From Salininema proteolyticum (GTDB taxonomy: Bacteria > Actinomycetota > Actinomycetes > Mycobacteriales > Micromonosporaceae): DNA of 64,000 nucleotides. The notes under the pieces were generated by a model. It ran no database searches, was not told the origin of the DNA, and worked only from the letters and a program-made list of their open reading frames with translations. Each line of letters starts with the position of its first letter. The first letter of the stretch is position 1. Position numbers and translations under genes: made by a program. The DNA lies in assembly GCF_042685645.1 (NCBI RefSeq), contig NZ_JBHUNX010000001.1, forward strand, positions 3,162,001 through 3,226,000, read 5' to 3'. This document shows, piece by piece, positions 16,913-24,975 of this stretch.

Positions 16913-17215
16913 CCGGTGCCGCACCGCCGACCGAGTTCCCCGCCGACACACCCGTAGCCGTCGATCCCCTTCCCCGCCTTGATGATCACTGTCAGTAGCA
17001 CTGCCGGAACATCTCTGAGTATGGGGACGCCTCCCCGTCAGCGCGTCGCCATCCCCCTTTCCCCCAGGGAATCTCCCCTTCGCCCCCTCGCTCCTCCGCC
17101 GAAAGTATGAGTCCCCCGTATGGCGTGCGAGCCACGTTTTCCCTGTTCAATCGGCGCAAAAGGGCCTCTTGTCCCCTTTCGTCCCCGGGGGCGTGTAGAG
17201 CTTTTCACAACCCCC
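16913..17215. other. Gene-free stretch before the riboswitch promoter
   Basis: About 300 bases rich in C runs (CCCC repeated from 17030 to 17110). No coding signal with good start and codon pattern is seen on either strand, and no clear terminator for the MerR gene. Confidence 0.4.
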
Positions 17216-17244
17216 TTGCCGGGCCCTGGAAGCGCCAGTAGGGT
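17216..17244 (+). promoter_or_regulatory. Promoter of the riboswitch and NlpC/P60 transcript
   Basis: TTGCCG at 17216-17221, a 17-base spacer, then TAGGGT at 17239-17244. Spacing is ideal for the main sigma factor, and transcription would begin near 17251, about 40 bases before the riboswitch core. Confidence 0.6.
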
Positions 17245-17279
17245 CGGGCCTCGTTCCGATCGGGAAGCAGCGGGCCACC

Positions 17280-17495
17280 AGGACCCACCCGGCCGGACCG
17301 CCGAACCAGACGGCGATCCCGACGCCCCGAACCGTCGGGGAATCGCCAGGACCGGGGACCCACCCGGCCGGAGGACTCACCTCCCGGCCATCCCGGGGTG
17401 AATCCCGCCGGCCTCGCGCAGAGGCCGGAGGGTAGGGCCAATCCTCATCTGCCCGAACCCGTCAGCTAACCCGGTAGGCGGAAGACGAGGAAGGG
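17280..17495 (+). ncRNA. ydaO-yuaA riboswitch (cyclic di-AMP)
   Basis: The region carries the conserved blocks of the ydaO class in order: CCGAACCAGACGG, GGGGAATCGCCAGG, GGGGACCCACCC, GGGGTGAATCC, GTAGGGCCAATC and CCCGAACCCGTCAGCTAACC followed by GTAGGCGGAAG. The class binds cyclic di-AMP and turns off genes for cell-wall hydrolases and osmolyte or potassium transport. Here it directly precedes an NlpC/P60 wall hydrolase. The AGGAAGGG ribosome site of that gene lies at its 3' edge, so control of translation or premature termination are both possible. Exact ends are estimated. Confidence 0.9.
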
Positions 17496-17504
17496 CTCAA
17501 TCGA

Positions 17505-18605
17505 GTGCCAAGCCAGCAAGCCGAACACCGCGCCCCCCGCGAGAAATCCATCTTCATCCGCCGCTCCGTGGCGGCCCTCGGGACCGGTCTCGTGGGCCTC
17601 TCGAGCGTCACCCTCCTCGGCGCCTCCCCCGCCGCCGCGGACGGAGCCGACAAGACCCCCGACAGCGGGGAGAAGTCCGTCGAGTCCGTGGACTACGGCG
17701 ACATGTCCTCCAAGGACATCCAGAAGCACGTCGACGGGCTCACCGGACGGTTCGAGGACCTCAAGGGAGAGATCGAGGACGTGCAGGGCGACATCGACCA
17801 GAACCGCGAGATCGTCGACGACGCCTCCGAACTGCTCGGAAACGACAAGTCCACCCTCGACATCGCCGCGGCCACCGTGACCGACGACGAGCTCAGCTTC
17901 ACGGAGAAGGTCTCGCACCTGTTCGACTTCGACGGCAAACTGACCGAGAAGCGCGACAACGCCACCGAGGCCGCCGCCGAGATCGAGGCCCTCCAAGGGC
18001 GCGTCCAGGAGACCAAGGACCGCCTCTCCGACCTGACCGGCGAGATCCAGACCGCCCGGGCGGCCTACGACGACGCCAAGAAGGCCGAGGACGAGGCAAA
18101 GAAGAAGAAGGCCGAAGAGGAGGCCGCCCGCAAGGCCGCGGAGGAAGAGGCCGAGGCCGCCGCCGAGGCCGAGGCCGCCGCCGCCGCGGAGGCCGAGCAG
18201 AGCTCCTCGTCGGACTCCGACTCCGGTTCCTCCTCCGCCGACGGCACCGTCTCCTACGACGCCCAGACCGGCAACGCCGTGGCGGACTTCGCGCTCGCCC
18301 AGCAGGGCAAGCCGTACGTCTTCGGCGCTTCGGGACCCAACGCCTTCGACTGCTCCGGACTGGTGAGCGCGGCCTACTCCGCCGCGGGCATCGGCGTCTC
18401 GGGCAACACCTGGGCGCTGTGGGACCAGACCCAGTCGATCGGCCGCGGCGACCTGCAGGCCGGCGACCTCGTGTTCTACAACGGCCAGAGCCACGTCGGC
18501 ATCTACGTCGGCAACGGCCAGGTCGTCCACGCCCCGCAGCCGGGCGAGTCGGTCAAGGTCTCCTCGGTCGACATGATGGGCATCGACGGCTACAAGCGCG
18601 CCTAG
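17505..18605 (+). CDS. Secreted NlpC/P60 peptidoglycan endopeptidase
   Basis: 366 residues starting with GTG about ten bases after AGGAAGGG. A twin-arginine-containing or Sec-type signal peptide covers about 1-46 (IRRSVAALGTGLVGLSS to PAAA). A long coiled coil (about 60-190, Ala/Glu/Lys heptads) precedes a Ser/Asp linker and a C-terminal NlpC/P60 domain with catalytic cysteine in FDCSGLVSAAY and histidine in SHVGIYVG, the second conserved residue in VVHAPQPG. Such RipA/CwlO-like enzymes cut peptide stems of the wall during growth or division. Expression is placed under cyclic di-AMP by the upstream riboswitch. Confidence 0.92.
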   Translation: MPSQQAEHRAPREKSIFIRRSVAALGTGLVGLSSVTLLGASPAAADGADKTPDSGEKSVESVDYGDMSSKDIQKHVDGLTGRFEDLKGEIEDVQGDIDQNREIVDDASELLGNDKSTLDIAAATVTDDELSFTEKVSHLFDFDGKLTEKRDNATEAAAEIEALQGRVQETKDRLSDLTGEIQTARAAYDDAKKAEDEAKKKKAEEEAARKAAEEEAEAAAEAEAAAAAEAEQSSSSDSDSGSSSADGTVSYDAQTGNAVADFALAQQGKPYVFGASGPNAFDCSGLVSAAYSAAGIGVSGNTWALWDQTQSIGRGDLQAGDLVFYNGQSHVGIYVGNGQVVHAPQPGESVKVSSVDMMGIDGYKRA

Positions 18606-18660
18606 CGCGACCAGTCGCCGCGGTTCCGCCCGGCGACCCGCGTTCGCGATCCACGTTCGG

Positions 18661-18697
18661 GCGATGGGGTCGGAGCTTCCCGCTCCGGCCCCGTCGC
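18661..18697 (+). terminator. Terminator after the NlpC/P60 gene
   Basis: Sixteen-pair stem with one or two G-T pairs and a five-base loop (TTCCC), followed by CTTTCG. Lies 56 bases past the stop codon, between convergent genes. Confidence 0.6.
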
Positions 18698-18779
18698 CTT
18701 TCGCGTTCGCGCCCGACGTCTTCGGCGTACCCGCACCAGGCGGCCTCCGTGTCCGGCGTGGCCGTCGCCGGTCGTCAGG

Positions 18780-19142
18780 TCACCAATCCCCGTCCACTTC
18801 GACCAGCAATCGGTCGAGGGACTCGGTCATCTCCCCGCACGCTCCGCGGCCCTTCTCCGTGATGACGCAGTAGGCGCCACGGCTGTCCTCGGGGCAGAGG
18901 TCGCGGTAGGCGTATCCGCGCTCTTCGAGGCGGGGAACCATCCTGGTGATCGAGCTCTGGTTCACGCCGAGCTTCCGGGCGAGGCCCTGCATGCGCAGCT
19001 CGCCGTCCTCCGACTCCGCTACGGCGCGCAGCGCCCGGTAGTCGAGCATCCCCATGCCGAAGTCTTTTCTGAGCAGCGCCGACATCCTCTTGTCCACGCG
19101 TTCGCGCCGTTCGGCCGTGTCCAGCCACGTTCCGATGTCCAC
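18780..19142 (-). CDS. MarR family transcriptional regulator
   Basis: 120 residues; starts with GTG behind a strong GAAGGAGGT. Winged helix-turn-helix: ELRMQGLARKLGVNQSSITRMVPRLEERGYAYRDLCPEDSRGAYCVITEKG holds the recognition helix and wing. It is somewhat short for the family, with brief N- and C-terminal dimerisation helices. Divergent from the Rid gene, with two operator-like palindromes between, so it probably represses both itself and that gene. Confidence 0.88.
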   Translation of the reverse strand: MDIGTWLDTAERRERVDKRMSALLRKDFGMGMLDYRALRAVAESEDGELRMQGLARKLGVNQSSITRMVPRLEERGYAYRDLCPEDSRGAYCVITEKGRGACGEMTESLDRLLVEVDGDW

Positions 19143-19186
19143 GGGGACCTCCTTCGTTGACTCGTGCCCGCCCCCATGCTACATTG

Positions 19187-19222
19187 TTGCTTGCGCAAAC
19201 AATATTTGCTTGCGCAAGCAAA
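19187..19222. promoter_or_regulatory. Tandem operator in the marR/Rid promoter
   Basis: Two copies of the same palindrome: TTGCTTGCGCAAACAA at 19187-19202 (one mismatch) and the perfect 18-mer TTTGCTTGCGCAAGCAAA at 19205-19222. Their centres are 19 bases apart, about two helical turns, so two dimers would sit on nearly the same face of the DNA. Location between divergent genes makes the MarR protein the natural ligand. Confidence 0.8.
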
Positions 19223-19253
19223 ATTCTCGGCAGACGCCACAGAGGAGGACACC

Positions 19254-19670
19254 ATGACCGACCGCACCGCTCCCCGCCACATCACCGCCGTCGCCATCGA
19301 ACCCGACTGGTACGAGCCCTACGCCATCAGCCAGGCCATGCGGGCCGGCGACACCGTCTACGTCTCGGGCCAGGCCGGCATAGACGAGAACGGCAGGACC
19401 GTCTCGGAGGACTTCGGCGACCAGATGCGCCGGGCTGTCGCCAACATCGAACGCGTCCTGACCGAGACCGGGGCCTCGCTCCGCGACATCGTGAAGGTGA
19501 CGATCATGGTCACCGACATGGCGAACCTCGACACGGTCGTCGCGATCCGCAGGGAGGTCTTCACCGAGCCCTACCCCGCCGACAACCTGCTGCAGGTGGC
19601 CGCCCTCGCCTCGCCCGAGTGGAAGGTCGAGATCGACGCCGTCGCCGTGCTCCCCGAAGAAGACCGCTGA
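19254..19670 (+). CDS. Rid (YjgF/YER057c/UK114) family protein
   Basis: 138 residues from MTDRTAPRH, with AGAGGAGGA upstream. Rid proteins are trimers; RidA itself hydrolyses reactive enamine or imine intermediates from PLP enzymes. The fold motifs VYVSGQAGID, QMRRAVANIERVLTETGASLRDIVKVTIMVTDM are clear. The arginine of the usual PARSxV substrate motif is missing: this protein reads YPADNLLQVAAL. It therefore belongs to a subgroup that may lack the classical deaminase activity. Its divergent MarR regulator suggests it responds to a small molecule. Confidence 0.88.
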   Translation: MTDRTAPRHITAVAIEPDWYEPYAISQAMRAGDTVYVSGQAGIDENGRTVSEDFGDQMRRAVANIERVLTETGASLRDIVKVTIMVTDMANLDTVVAIRREVFTEPYPADNLLQVAALASPEWKVEIDAVAVLPEEDR

Positions 19671-19716
19671 ACCGGCCCGCCGCCCCGACGGCCGACCACG
19701 GCGAAGACGCGACAAC

Positions 19717-19756
19717 GGTGAGGGCCCGGTCCGCCACCGCGGACCGGGCCCTCACC
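19717..19756. terminator. Bidirectional terminator between Rid and sigma factor genes
   Basis: Eighteen perfect base pairs (GGTGAGGGCCCGGTCCGC and its complement) around CACC, between convergent genes. No T-tract, but a very stable hairpin. Confidence 0.7.
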
Positions 19757-19803
19757 CTCCAAGTCTCATATGATGACGCCGAGCCGTCGGGCCCGGCGGT
19801 ACG

Positions 19804-20754
19804 TCAGGCCGCCTCGGCCAGGATCTGGTCGTTGGCCAGTTCCTTCAGCCGCGCCAGCGCCTGGATCTCCAGCTGGCGGATGCGCTCGCGGGAGAGGTGG
19901 AAACGGTGCGCCACCTCGGTCAGCGAGTGCTCCCGGCCGTCCTCCAGCCCGTAGCGGGCCTTCACGATGCCGGCCGAGCGCTCGTCCAGGTGGTTGAGCA
20001 TCATCTCGATCCTCTGACGCTCCAGCCCGGCGAGCACCAGCTCCTCCGGCCCCGGCTCGTCCGAGTCGGCCACCAGGTCGCCCAGGTTCGTGTCGCCGTC
20101 GTCGCCGATCGGCGTGTCGAGCGAGACGGTGTCCTGGCTCCAGCGGATCAGCTCGTTGACGCGCTCGACGGTCACGCCCAGCGCCTTCGCGACCTGCTCC
20201 GGGTCCGGGTCGCCGCCCAGCTCGCGGGTGAGCTGGCGGGTCACGTTGCGCATGCGGTTGACGTCCTCGACCAGGTGCACCGGAAGGCGGACGGTGCGCT
20301 CCTGCTGAGCGATCGCACGGCTGATGGCCTGGCGGATCCACCAGGTGGCGTAAGTGGAGAACTTGTATCCGCGGGCGTAGTCGAACTTCTCGACCGCGCG
20401 GACCAAGCCCGTGTTGCCCTCCTGGATCAGGTCCAGCATCGGCATGCCCGAGCGCACGTAGCGGCGGGCGATCGACACGACCAGACGCAGGTTGGCCTTG
20501 ATGAACTGCTCCTTGGCGCGGGCACCCTCTTGGACTAGGCGATTGAGGTCCTTATCACTCGCGTCGTCGTGGGCTTTGCCCTCTTTGAGCAGGTAGTGTG
20601 CGTAGAGTCCCCCTTCGATGGCTTTCGCCAGATCGACCTCGGCGGCGGCGTCCAACAACGGCGTCCGGGAGATCTCATGCAGGTAGACACCTACCAGGTC
20701 TCGCTCTTCAGCGACCTCTTGGGTGGTAAGAGTGGGTGTAGTGTTGTTTTCCAC
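19804..20754 (-). CDS. Sigma-70 family RNA polymerase sigma factor, group 2 (SigB/HrdB-like)
   Basis: 316 residues from a GTG at 20754 that has AGAGGAG nine bases upstream; a TTG at 20793 would add 13 residues but has no ribosome site. Seen: region 1.2 (DLVGVYLHEISRTPLLDAAAEVDLAK), region 2 with FDYARGYKFSTYATWWIRQAISRAI binding the -10 element, region 3, and region 4.2 HSLTEVAHRFHLSRERIRQLEIQAL binding -35. The short N-terminus without region 1.1 marks a non-essential group 2 factor related to mycobacterial SigB rather than the long primary factor. Confidence 0.9.
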   Translation of the reverse strand: MENNTTPTLTTQEVAEERDLVGVYLHEISRTPLLDAAAEVDLAKAIEGGLYAHYLLKEGKAHDDASDKDLNRLVQEGARAKEQFIKANLRLVVSIARRYVRSGMPMLDLIQEGNTGLVRAVEKFDYARGYKFSTYATWWIRQAISRAIAQQERTVRLPVHLVEDVNRMRNVTRQLTRELGGDPDPEQVAKALGVTVERVNELIRWSQDTVSLDTPIGDDGDTNLGDLVADSDEPGPEELVLAGLERQRIEMMLNHLDERSAGIVKARYGLEDGREHSLTEVAHRFHLSRERIRQLEIQALARLKELANDQILAEAA

Positions 20755-21486
20755 GCTCAAGGTCTCCTCTAGGTTCTCGTCCCCCCGCGCCAATCAAGTG
20801 GCGCACCTGTTACAACGACCGTGCAACCACCGGGAATTCCGCGACCGGGGTGTCGTATACACCACCAGTACCCCATCTCCGCCACCGTTCGGACGTACCG
20901 CGCGCACTTCTTACTTTACGCTCTCGGTCGCCTCTCGTCGGCGGCGGCTTCTCAACCTGCGCCGTTTTCCCCCTCCGTCACCGTGCGGAGCGGATTCTTC
21001 GTCCGCACGGTGGCCGTCGGCCCGGAAAAGCGCTATCTTCTTAAGAAGCCTTTGAGGTTTCAGTAGCTCCGTCCTTGGATGCTGCCCGATTTCACCGGCT
21101 TGAGCACGTGCTCGATACCCTGACGAAATCAACGGCCGACCATGACGCCGGTATTCCTGAATTTCCACGGTGATCGCCCTCACGGGCATTCCGGCGGGAA
21201 TGAACAGGTCAAACTCCCCGGCCGGATCATCGCCGCTGTGCTGCGGCCCGCCTCGTCGCGGTCCTCGCTCCCTAGAAGTACACGCGCTGAAATGCGCTGA
21301 AGTTGAGAGCTGTTTATATTGCGGCACCAATCACGTACTTTACCATTATATGGACCCCGGCAAAAGGATCGACCCGCCATAAGGACCCCGGTATGTGACC
21401 GAGAATATACGGAATCGTCATGTCACGCGCGCTCCGCTCCCGCCCGCCCCGTCCCGGCGTCCTCCGCCCCCGCCGCGGGCACCGCG
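20755..21486. other. Long intergenic region, no gene supported
   Basis: About 730 bases, less GC-rich than its surroundings, especially 21300-21420. It separates the divergent sigma factor and orn genes. Open frames exist on both strands but lack ribosome sites and have arginine/serine-rich, low-complexity translations. A palindromic spot GGTGT-CGTA-TACACC at about 20848-20863 lies in the sigma factor upstream region. The area probably holds the sigma factor promoter and leader. Confidence 0.35.
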
Positions 21487-21498
21487 TAGAGTTGCCCT

Positions 21499-22128
21499 GT
21501 GAGCAACAGAGAGATCAGCCCCAAGGCCGACCGCCTCGTATGGGTGGACTGCGAGATGACCGGGCTCGACCCCGACACCGAGACCCTCATCGAGATCGCC
21601 GCCGTCGTCACCGACGCCGACCTCGTGCCCCTGGACGAGGGCATCGACATCATCGTCCACGCCGAGGACTCCCTCCTCGACGCCATGGACCCCGTCGTCC
21701 AGAAGATGCACCGCGACTCCGGACTCACCGAAGAGGTCCGCGCCTCCACCGTCACCCTCGCCGAGGCCGACAAGGCCGTCACCGACTACGTGCGCCGCTT
21801 CGTCCCCGACGCCAGGGTCGCCCCTCTGTGCGGCAACTCCATCGCCACCGACCGCCTCTTCATCCGCAAGTACCTGCCGGAGCTGGAAGAGCACCTGCAC
21901 TACCGGATGATCGACGTCTCCAGCGTCAAGGAGCTGACCCGCCGCTGGTACCCGCGCGTCTACCACAACCAGCCCGCCAAGGGCATGGCCCACCGCGCGC
22001 TCGCCGACATCCTGGAGAGCATAAACGAGCTGGCCTACTACCGCAGGACGGTCTTCGTCGACGAGCCCGGGCCGTCGAGCGACGAGGCTGCGAAGGCCGC
22101 CGAGGCCGTGTCGGAGGGGCGGAACTGA
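21499..22128 (+). CDS. orn: Oligoribonuclease
   Basis: 209 residues. 3'-5' exonuclease that degrades two- to five-base RNAs, including pGpG from cyclic di-GMP. DEDDh residues: WVDCEMTGLD (Asp, Glu), CGNSIATDRLF (Asp), GMAHRALADI (His, Asp). Starts with GTG; TAGAGT at 21487-21492 with a six-base gap to the GTG indicates a leaderless mRNA. The last 25 residues are a low-complexity tail. The tRNA-His gene follows, as in many actinobacteria. Confidence 0.96.
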   Translation: MSNREISPKADRLVWVDCEMTGLDPDTETLIEIAAVVTDADLVPLDEGIDIIVHAEDSLLDAMDPVVQKMHRDSGLTEEVRASTVTLAEADKAVTDYVRRFVPDARVAPLCGNSIATDRLFIRKYLPELEEHLHYRMIDVSSVKELTRRWYPRVYHNQPAKGMAHRALADILESINELAYYRRTVFVDEPGPSSDEAAKAAEAVSEGRN

Positions 22129-22276
22129 CCGCCGCGACAGCGCCGGCGGGACCGCGCGGACGAGGACCGGAGCGGGCTGAGACGCCGAACACGCACCCCG
22201 GTGCGGCGCCCCGGTTCTCCACTGGCTATCATTGTTTCGCGTCAGAACGTCGTGGCGAAACGGCGGACTGCGAATG

Positions 22277-22352
22277 GCGGTCGTAGCTCAGTAGGTAGAG
22301 CACCTGGTTGTGGTCCAGGATGTCGCGGGTTCAAATCCCGTCGATCGCCCCA
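22277..22352 (+). tRNA. tRNA-His (anticodon GTG)
   Basis: 76 bases with CCA encoded at 22350-22352. Acceptor GCGGTCG pairs with CGATCGC; D arm GCTCAGTAGGTAGAGC; anticodon loop TTGTGGT with GTG; T loop TTCAAAT. Base 22276 is a G opposite C73, which supplies the G-1 that marks tRNA-His. TATCAT at 22227-22232 is a possible -10 box. Confidence 0.97.
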
Positions 22353-22356
22353 AGTC

Positions 22357-22398
22357 AAAGGCCGAGGCCGGAGCGGAAGCTCCGGCCTCGGCCTTTTT
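22357..22398 (+). terminator. Terminator of tRNA-His
   Basis: Eighteen perfect pairs (AAAGGCCGAGGCCGGAGC and its complement) around GGAA, ending in TTTTT. Textbook intrinsic terminator. Confidence 0.92.
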
Positions 22399-22736
22399 GT
22401 CAACAATAGGTCGGGGATCGGCCCCGGGGACGAGACCGGGGCGGCGGAGTGCAGCAATCCTCCACCGCCCCTTTGGACTTGTCCCGTGATGCCGGAACCC
22501 CTCCTCCTCCCGGCCGCCCGCAGCAAAGGGCGACTCGAACCGGAGGTGGAGCATTCTGCCCTCCGAGTGTTGAAGGGGCCGGACCGGCCGGCCCCTTCCC
22601 GGTGTTCGCGAGGGGCTCGCGAAGGGTGATCGTTCCGAGAGGGTCGGGGTTCAAGCGCTACAAGAGATACTCTACGAGCCGCCTTCACAAATCCTTCATA
22701 AACGCGTCATCAGCGCCGAGCCCCCGGACAAACGAA
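22399..22736. other. Intergenic region with hairpins, no gene supported
   Basis: About 340 bases between the tRNA terminator and the convergent DUF1707 gene. Contains an 11-pair hairpin (GAAGGGGCCGG, 22572-22582 with 22588-22598). Frames antisense to the tRNA and through this stretch give the familiar false translation RRDLNPRHPGPQPGALPTEL and are not genes. Confidence 0.4.
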
Positions 22737-22762
22737 GAATCCCCCTGCGAACAGGGGGATTC
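22737..22762 (-). terminator. Terminator of the first DUF1707 pair
   Basis: Eleven perfect pairs (GAATCCCCCTG and its complement) with a CGAA loop; the minus strand continues TTCGTTTG. Lies 15 bases past the stop of the gene ending at 22777. Confidence 0.8.
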
Positions 22763-22776
22763 GACGGCGGATCGTC

Positions 22777-23292
22777 CTAACGGCGGTTCTTCTGCGCCCT
22801 GCGGAGACGCTGCTTCCGCTTCTCCTCCCGCCACCACGGGCGGATGATGCTCCGCTCCGCCAGCGTCAGCGCCCCGCCGACGACGAGGAGCGGGACCAGC
22901 GGGTAGAGGAACCAGTACGCCTGGGTGCTGCCGCTGACAAGGAGAATGACCGTCCAGATGCCGAACGTCGTCGCCGCCGGAATGCCCAGGCCGAACCACA
23001 CCCACTTGATCCAGGCGGGGGTGCCGTCCTCACCGCCCGAAGCGCCTCCGGCCAGGATGCGCTGGTAGGGCGGGAGATCCGCCAGCAGCCGCTCGGCCTC
23101 GCCCAGCGTCCGCGCGTCGAGGACGCGCTCCACGCGCTTCTCGTACTCGTCGAGGTCCAGATAGCCCTCCTGGACCGATTCGTTCAACAGGGAGTCCAGC
23201 AGTGCCTTCTCGCGATGGCCCAACCGGGTCTCTGGCACCGATCGGGCGAAGGCGTACTCGTCGCCGCCGGATCTCTGGAGGTCTTTCGCCAT
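22777..23292 (-). CDS. DUF1707 membrane protein A
   Basis: 171 residues. N-terminal DUF1707/SHOCT-like module at about 22-72 (LGHREKALLDSLLNESVQEGYLDLDEYEKRVERVLDARTLGEAERLLADLP), then two hydrophobic segments at about 98-118 and 124-144 and a very basic C-terminal tail (EEKRKQRLRRAQKNRR), so the tail is cytoplasmic. Function unknown. Follows the next DUF1707 gene by 11 bases and is co-transcribed with it. Confidence 0.8.
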   Translation of the reverse strand: MAKDLQRSGGDEYAFARSVPETRLGHREKALLDSLLNESVQEGYLDLDEYEKRVERVLDARTLGEAERLLADLPPYQRILAGGASGGEDGTPAWIKWVWFGLGIPAATTFGIWTVILLVSGSTQAYWFLYPLVPLLVVGGALTLAERSIIRPWWREEKRKQRLRRAQKNRR

Positions 23293-23303
23293 GGGGTTCC
23301 GCC

Positions 23304-23786
23304 TTAGCAGTCTCTGCGCTTGTTCTTCGAGTTCATGAGCCGGGCCACCCCGACGAACAGGGTCGGGATGATGACCCAGACCGGCCAGAATCCGGCCACC
23401 TGGCCGGAGCTGAGGACGGAGGCCAGCCAGATGGACGTCGTGATGCCGCCGCCCCAGATGAGGGGCTGGAACGCCTCGAGGACGGTGACGTTCTCGTCGT
23501 CCTCGTCCTCGTCGTCCTCCTCGCGGTCGAGGACCTCGCCCTCGCGGGCTCCGCCGCGTGCTTCGGGTTCCCTCTTGACGACGGTCCCGGCCCCGGGCAG
23601 GTTCACGGGCAGGTCGTCGAAGATCAGTTCGAGCTCCGCGCGGGTCTTGGACTCGTAGACCTGCTGGGAGCGCTCGTCGAACTCGCCGATGGTCAGTCGG
23701 CCCTCCGCGACGCTTTCCCGCAGGAGTTCGACCGCCGCTTCCCGGTCGGCGTCCGAGATGCGCAGTCTTCCGGGGTCAGTGGACAT
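23304..23786 (-). CDS. DUF1707 membrane protein B
   Basis: 160 residues. Opens with the module itself (GRLRISDADREAAVELLRESVAEGRLTIGEFDERSQQVYESKTRAELELIFDDLP, about 6-60), then an acidic stretch (EDDEDEDDE) and two hydrophobic segments at about 112-146. CATACT with a six-base gap precedes the ATG, so the mRNA is leaderless. Short C-terminal MNSKNKRRDC tail. One of four paralogues side by side. Confidence 0.82.
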   Translation of the reverse strand: MSTDPGRLRISDADREAAVELLRESVAEGRLTIGEFDERSQQVYESKTRAELELIFDDLPVNLPGAGTVVKREPEARGGAREGEVLDREEDDEDEDDENVTVLEAFQPLIWGGGITTSIWLASVLSSGQVAGFWPVWVIIPTLFVGVARLMNSKNKRRDC

Positions 23787-23867
23787 GGACCCAGTATGAC
23801 ATCGACGCCCGCCGAGCAGAAGACGTCACCGAGACATTAACGTGTGATGTCACACTGACGCCTCGTT

Positions 23868-24392
23868 TCATTCCTCGGCCTGTTCGCTGCTGCTGGTCAA
23901 CCAGATCGCCAGGGACACCGCGAAGAGGACCGACAGCGGCCAGACGGGCCAGAAGTACGTGGGAGCACGGTCATTGGTGATCCAGATGGCGAACCACACG
24001 GCCGTCGAGAGCCCTCCGCCCCAGATGAACGGCGACATGGCGTAGCGCAGCGGCACCCGCTTCTTGTCCTTGCGGGCCGCCTCCGTCTCGGAGGCCTCCA
24101 CCATCAGCTTGCCGTTCTTGTACACGTGGCCGTCCCGTACGGAGACGTTCATGGCGCCTATCTGGAGCTCCCGCACTTCGGGCACGTCGCTGCGTCCTTG
24201 CGGGGCGTCGACGGGCAGGTCGTCGAAGACCAGGTCCAGCTCCCCCTGGGTCTTGGCGTCGTACACCTGGGAGGAGCGGTCCTCGAACTCGGAGAGCGTC
24301 AGACGGCCGTCTCCGGTGGCCTCGCGGAGGCGCTCGACGGCGACGTCCCTCTCCGCGTCGGCGATGCGGATTCTACCGGGGTCAGAAGTCAT
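23868..24392 (-). CDS. DUF1707 membrane protein C
   Basis: 174 residues. Module at about 6-60 (GRIRIADAERDVAVERLREATGDGRLTLSEFEDRSSQVYDAKTQGELDLVFDDLPVD), a short beta-rich linker, and two membrane segments at about 120-166. Closest to protein B. Its start has the same leaderless layout: CATACT, six bases, ATG. Confidence 0.82.
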   Translation of the reverse strand: MTSDPGRIRIADAERDVAVERLREATGDGRLTLSEFEDRSSQVYDAKTQGELDLVFDDLPVDAPQGRSDVPEVRELQIGAMNVSVRDGHVYKNGKLMVEASETEAARKDKKRVPLRYAMSPFIWGGGLSTAVWFAIWITNDRAPTYFWPVWPLSVLFAVSLAIWLTSSSEQAEE

Positions 24393-24534
24393 GCACTCAG
24401 TATGGCATCACGGTCCCGGCCCCTTCTCGCTCGTCCGGCCCGCCCGAAGGCCGGCCACGCTCTGCCGCGCAAGGCATCGCGCGGGGTCCGACGCCCGTCC
24501 CGGGGCGTCGACCGCAACCGGGGAGTCGCGTCCC

Positions 24535-24951
24535 CTAAGCGTCGGAGTCACCGCTGCGGCCGCTGCCGAACCAGTAGGCGACGGAGAACAGGAGGCCCAG
24601 TACGATCCCGAAGACCGGATAGAACGGCGCCGGCTCGCCCTGCTGGAGGCTGTAGCCGATCCAGCCGGCGGTGGACAGGCCGCCGAAGAAGTAGAAGGGG
24701 ATCAGCGCCCTGCCGACCGATACGCGCCGCTTGCCCGGGCTCCGCCGATCGGTGGAAGACGGTCCTTCCGGGAGGTCCTCCACCAGTCCCCGGAGTTCGG
24801 CCCTGGTCTTGAGGCGGTAGGCTTCCGCCGACCGGTCCTCGAACTCGGCGAGGGTCAGCCGGCCCTCTCCGGCCGCCTCACGGAGCAGTTCGACGGCCTC
24901 TTCGCGCTCGGCGTCGGAGACGCGGACGCGGTCTGGGAGATTGTCCGACAT
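24535..24951 (-). CDS. DUF1707 membrane protein D
   Basis: 138 residues. Module at about 8-62 (RVRVSDAEREEAVELLREAAGEGRLTLAEFEDRSAEAYRLKTRAELRGLVEDLPEG), then two hydrophobic segments (about 80-100 and 107-128). CAGACT sits six bases before the ATG. Lies 25 bases past map, divergent from nothing, same strand. Confidence 0.82.
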   Translation of the reverse strand: MSDNLPDRVRVSDAEREEAVELLREAAGEGRLTLAEFEDRSAEAYRLKTRAELRGLVEDLPEGPSSTDRRSPGKRRVSVGRALIPFYFFGGLSTAGWIGYSLQQGEPAPFYPVFGIVLGLLFSVAYWFGSGRSGDSDA

Positions 24952-24975
24952 GTCCCCCAGTCTGGCACAGTGCGT

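Noticed and set aside
17147..17441. Small open frames across the riboswitch
   Set aside because: They follow from GC-rich structured RNA and have no start signals.
20911..21330. 139-residue open frame upstream of the sigma factor gene
   Set aside because: No ribosome site, low-complexity arginine-rich end, and it lies in a less GC-rich promoter-like region.
22276..22400. tRNA-His as an integration site
   Set aside because: No integrase, no second copy of the tRNA 3' end and no phage genes in the window.
22242..22688. Open frame antisense to tRNA-His with RRDLNPRHPGPQPGALPTEL
   Set aside because: This is the well-known false translation of the complement of a tRNA gene, not a protein.
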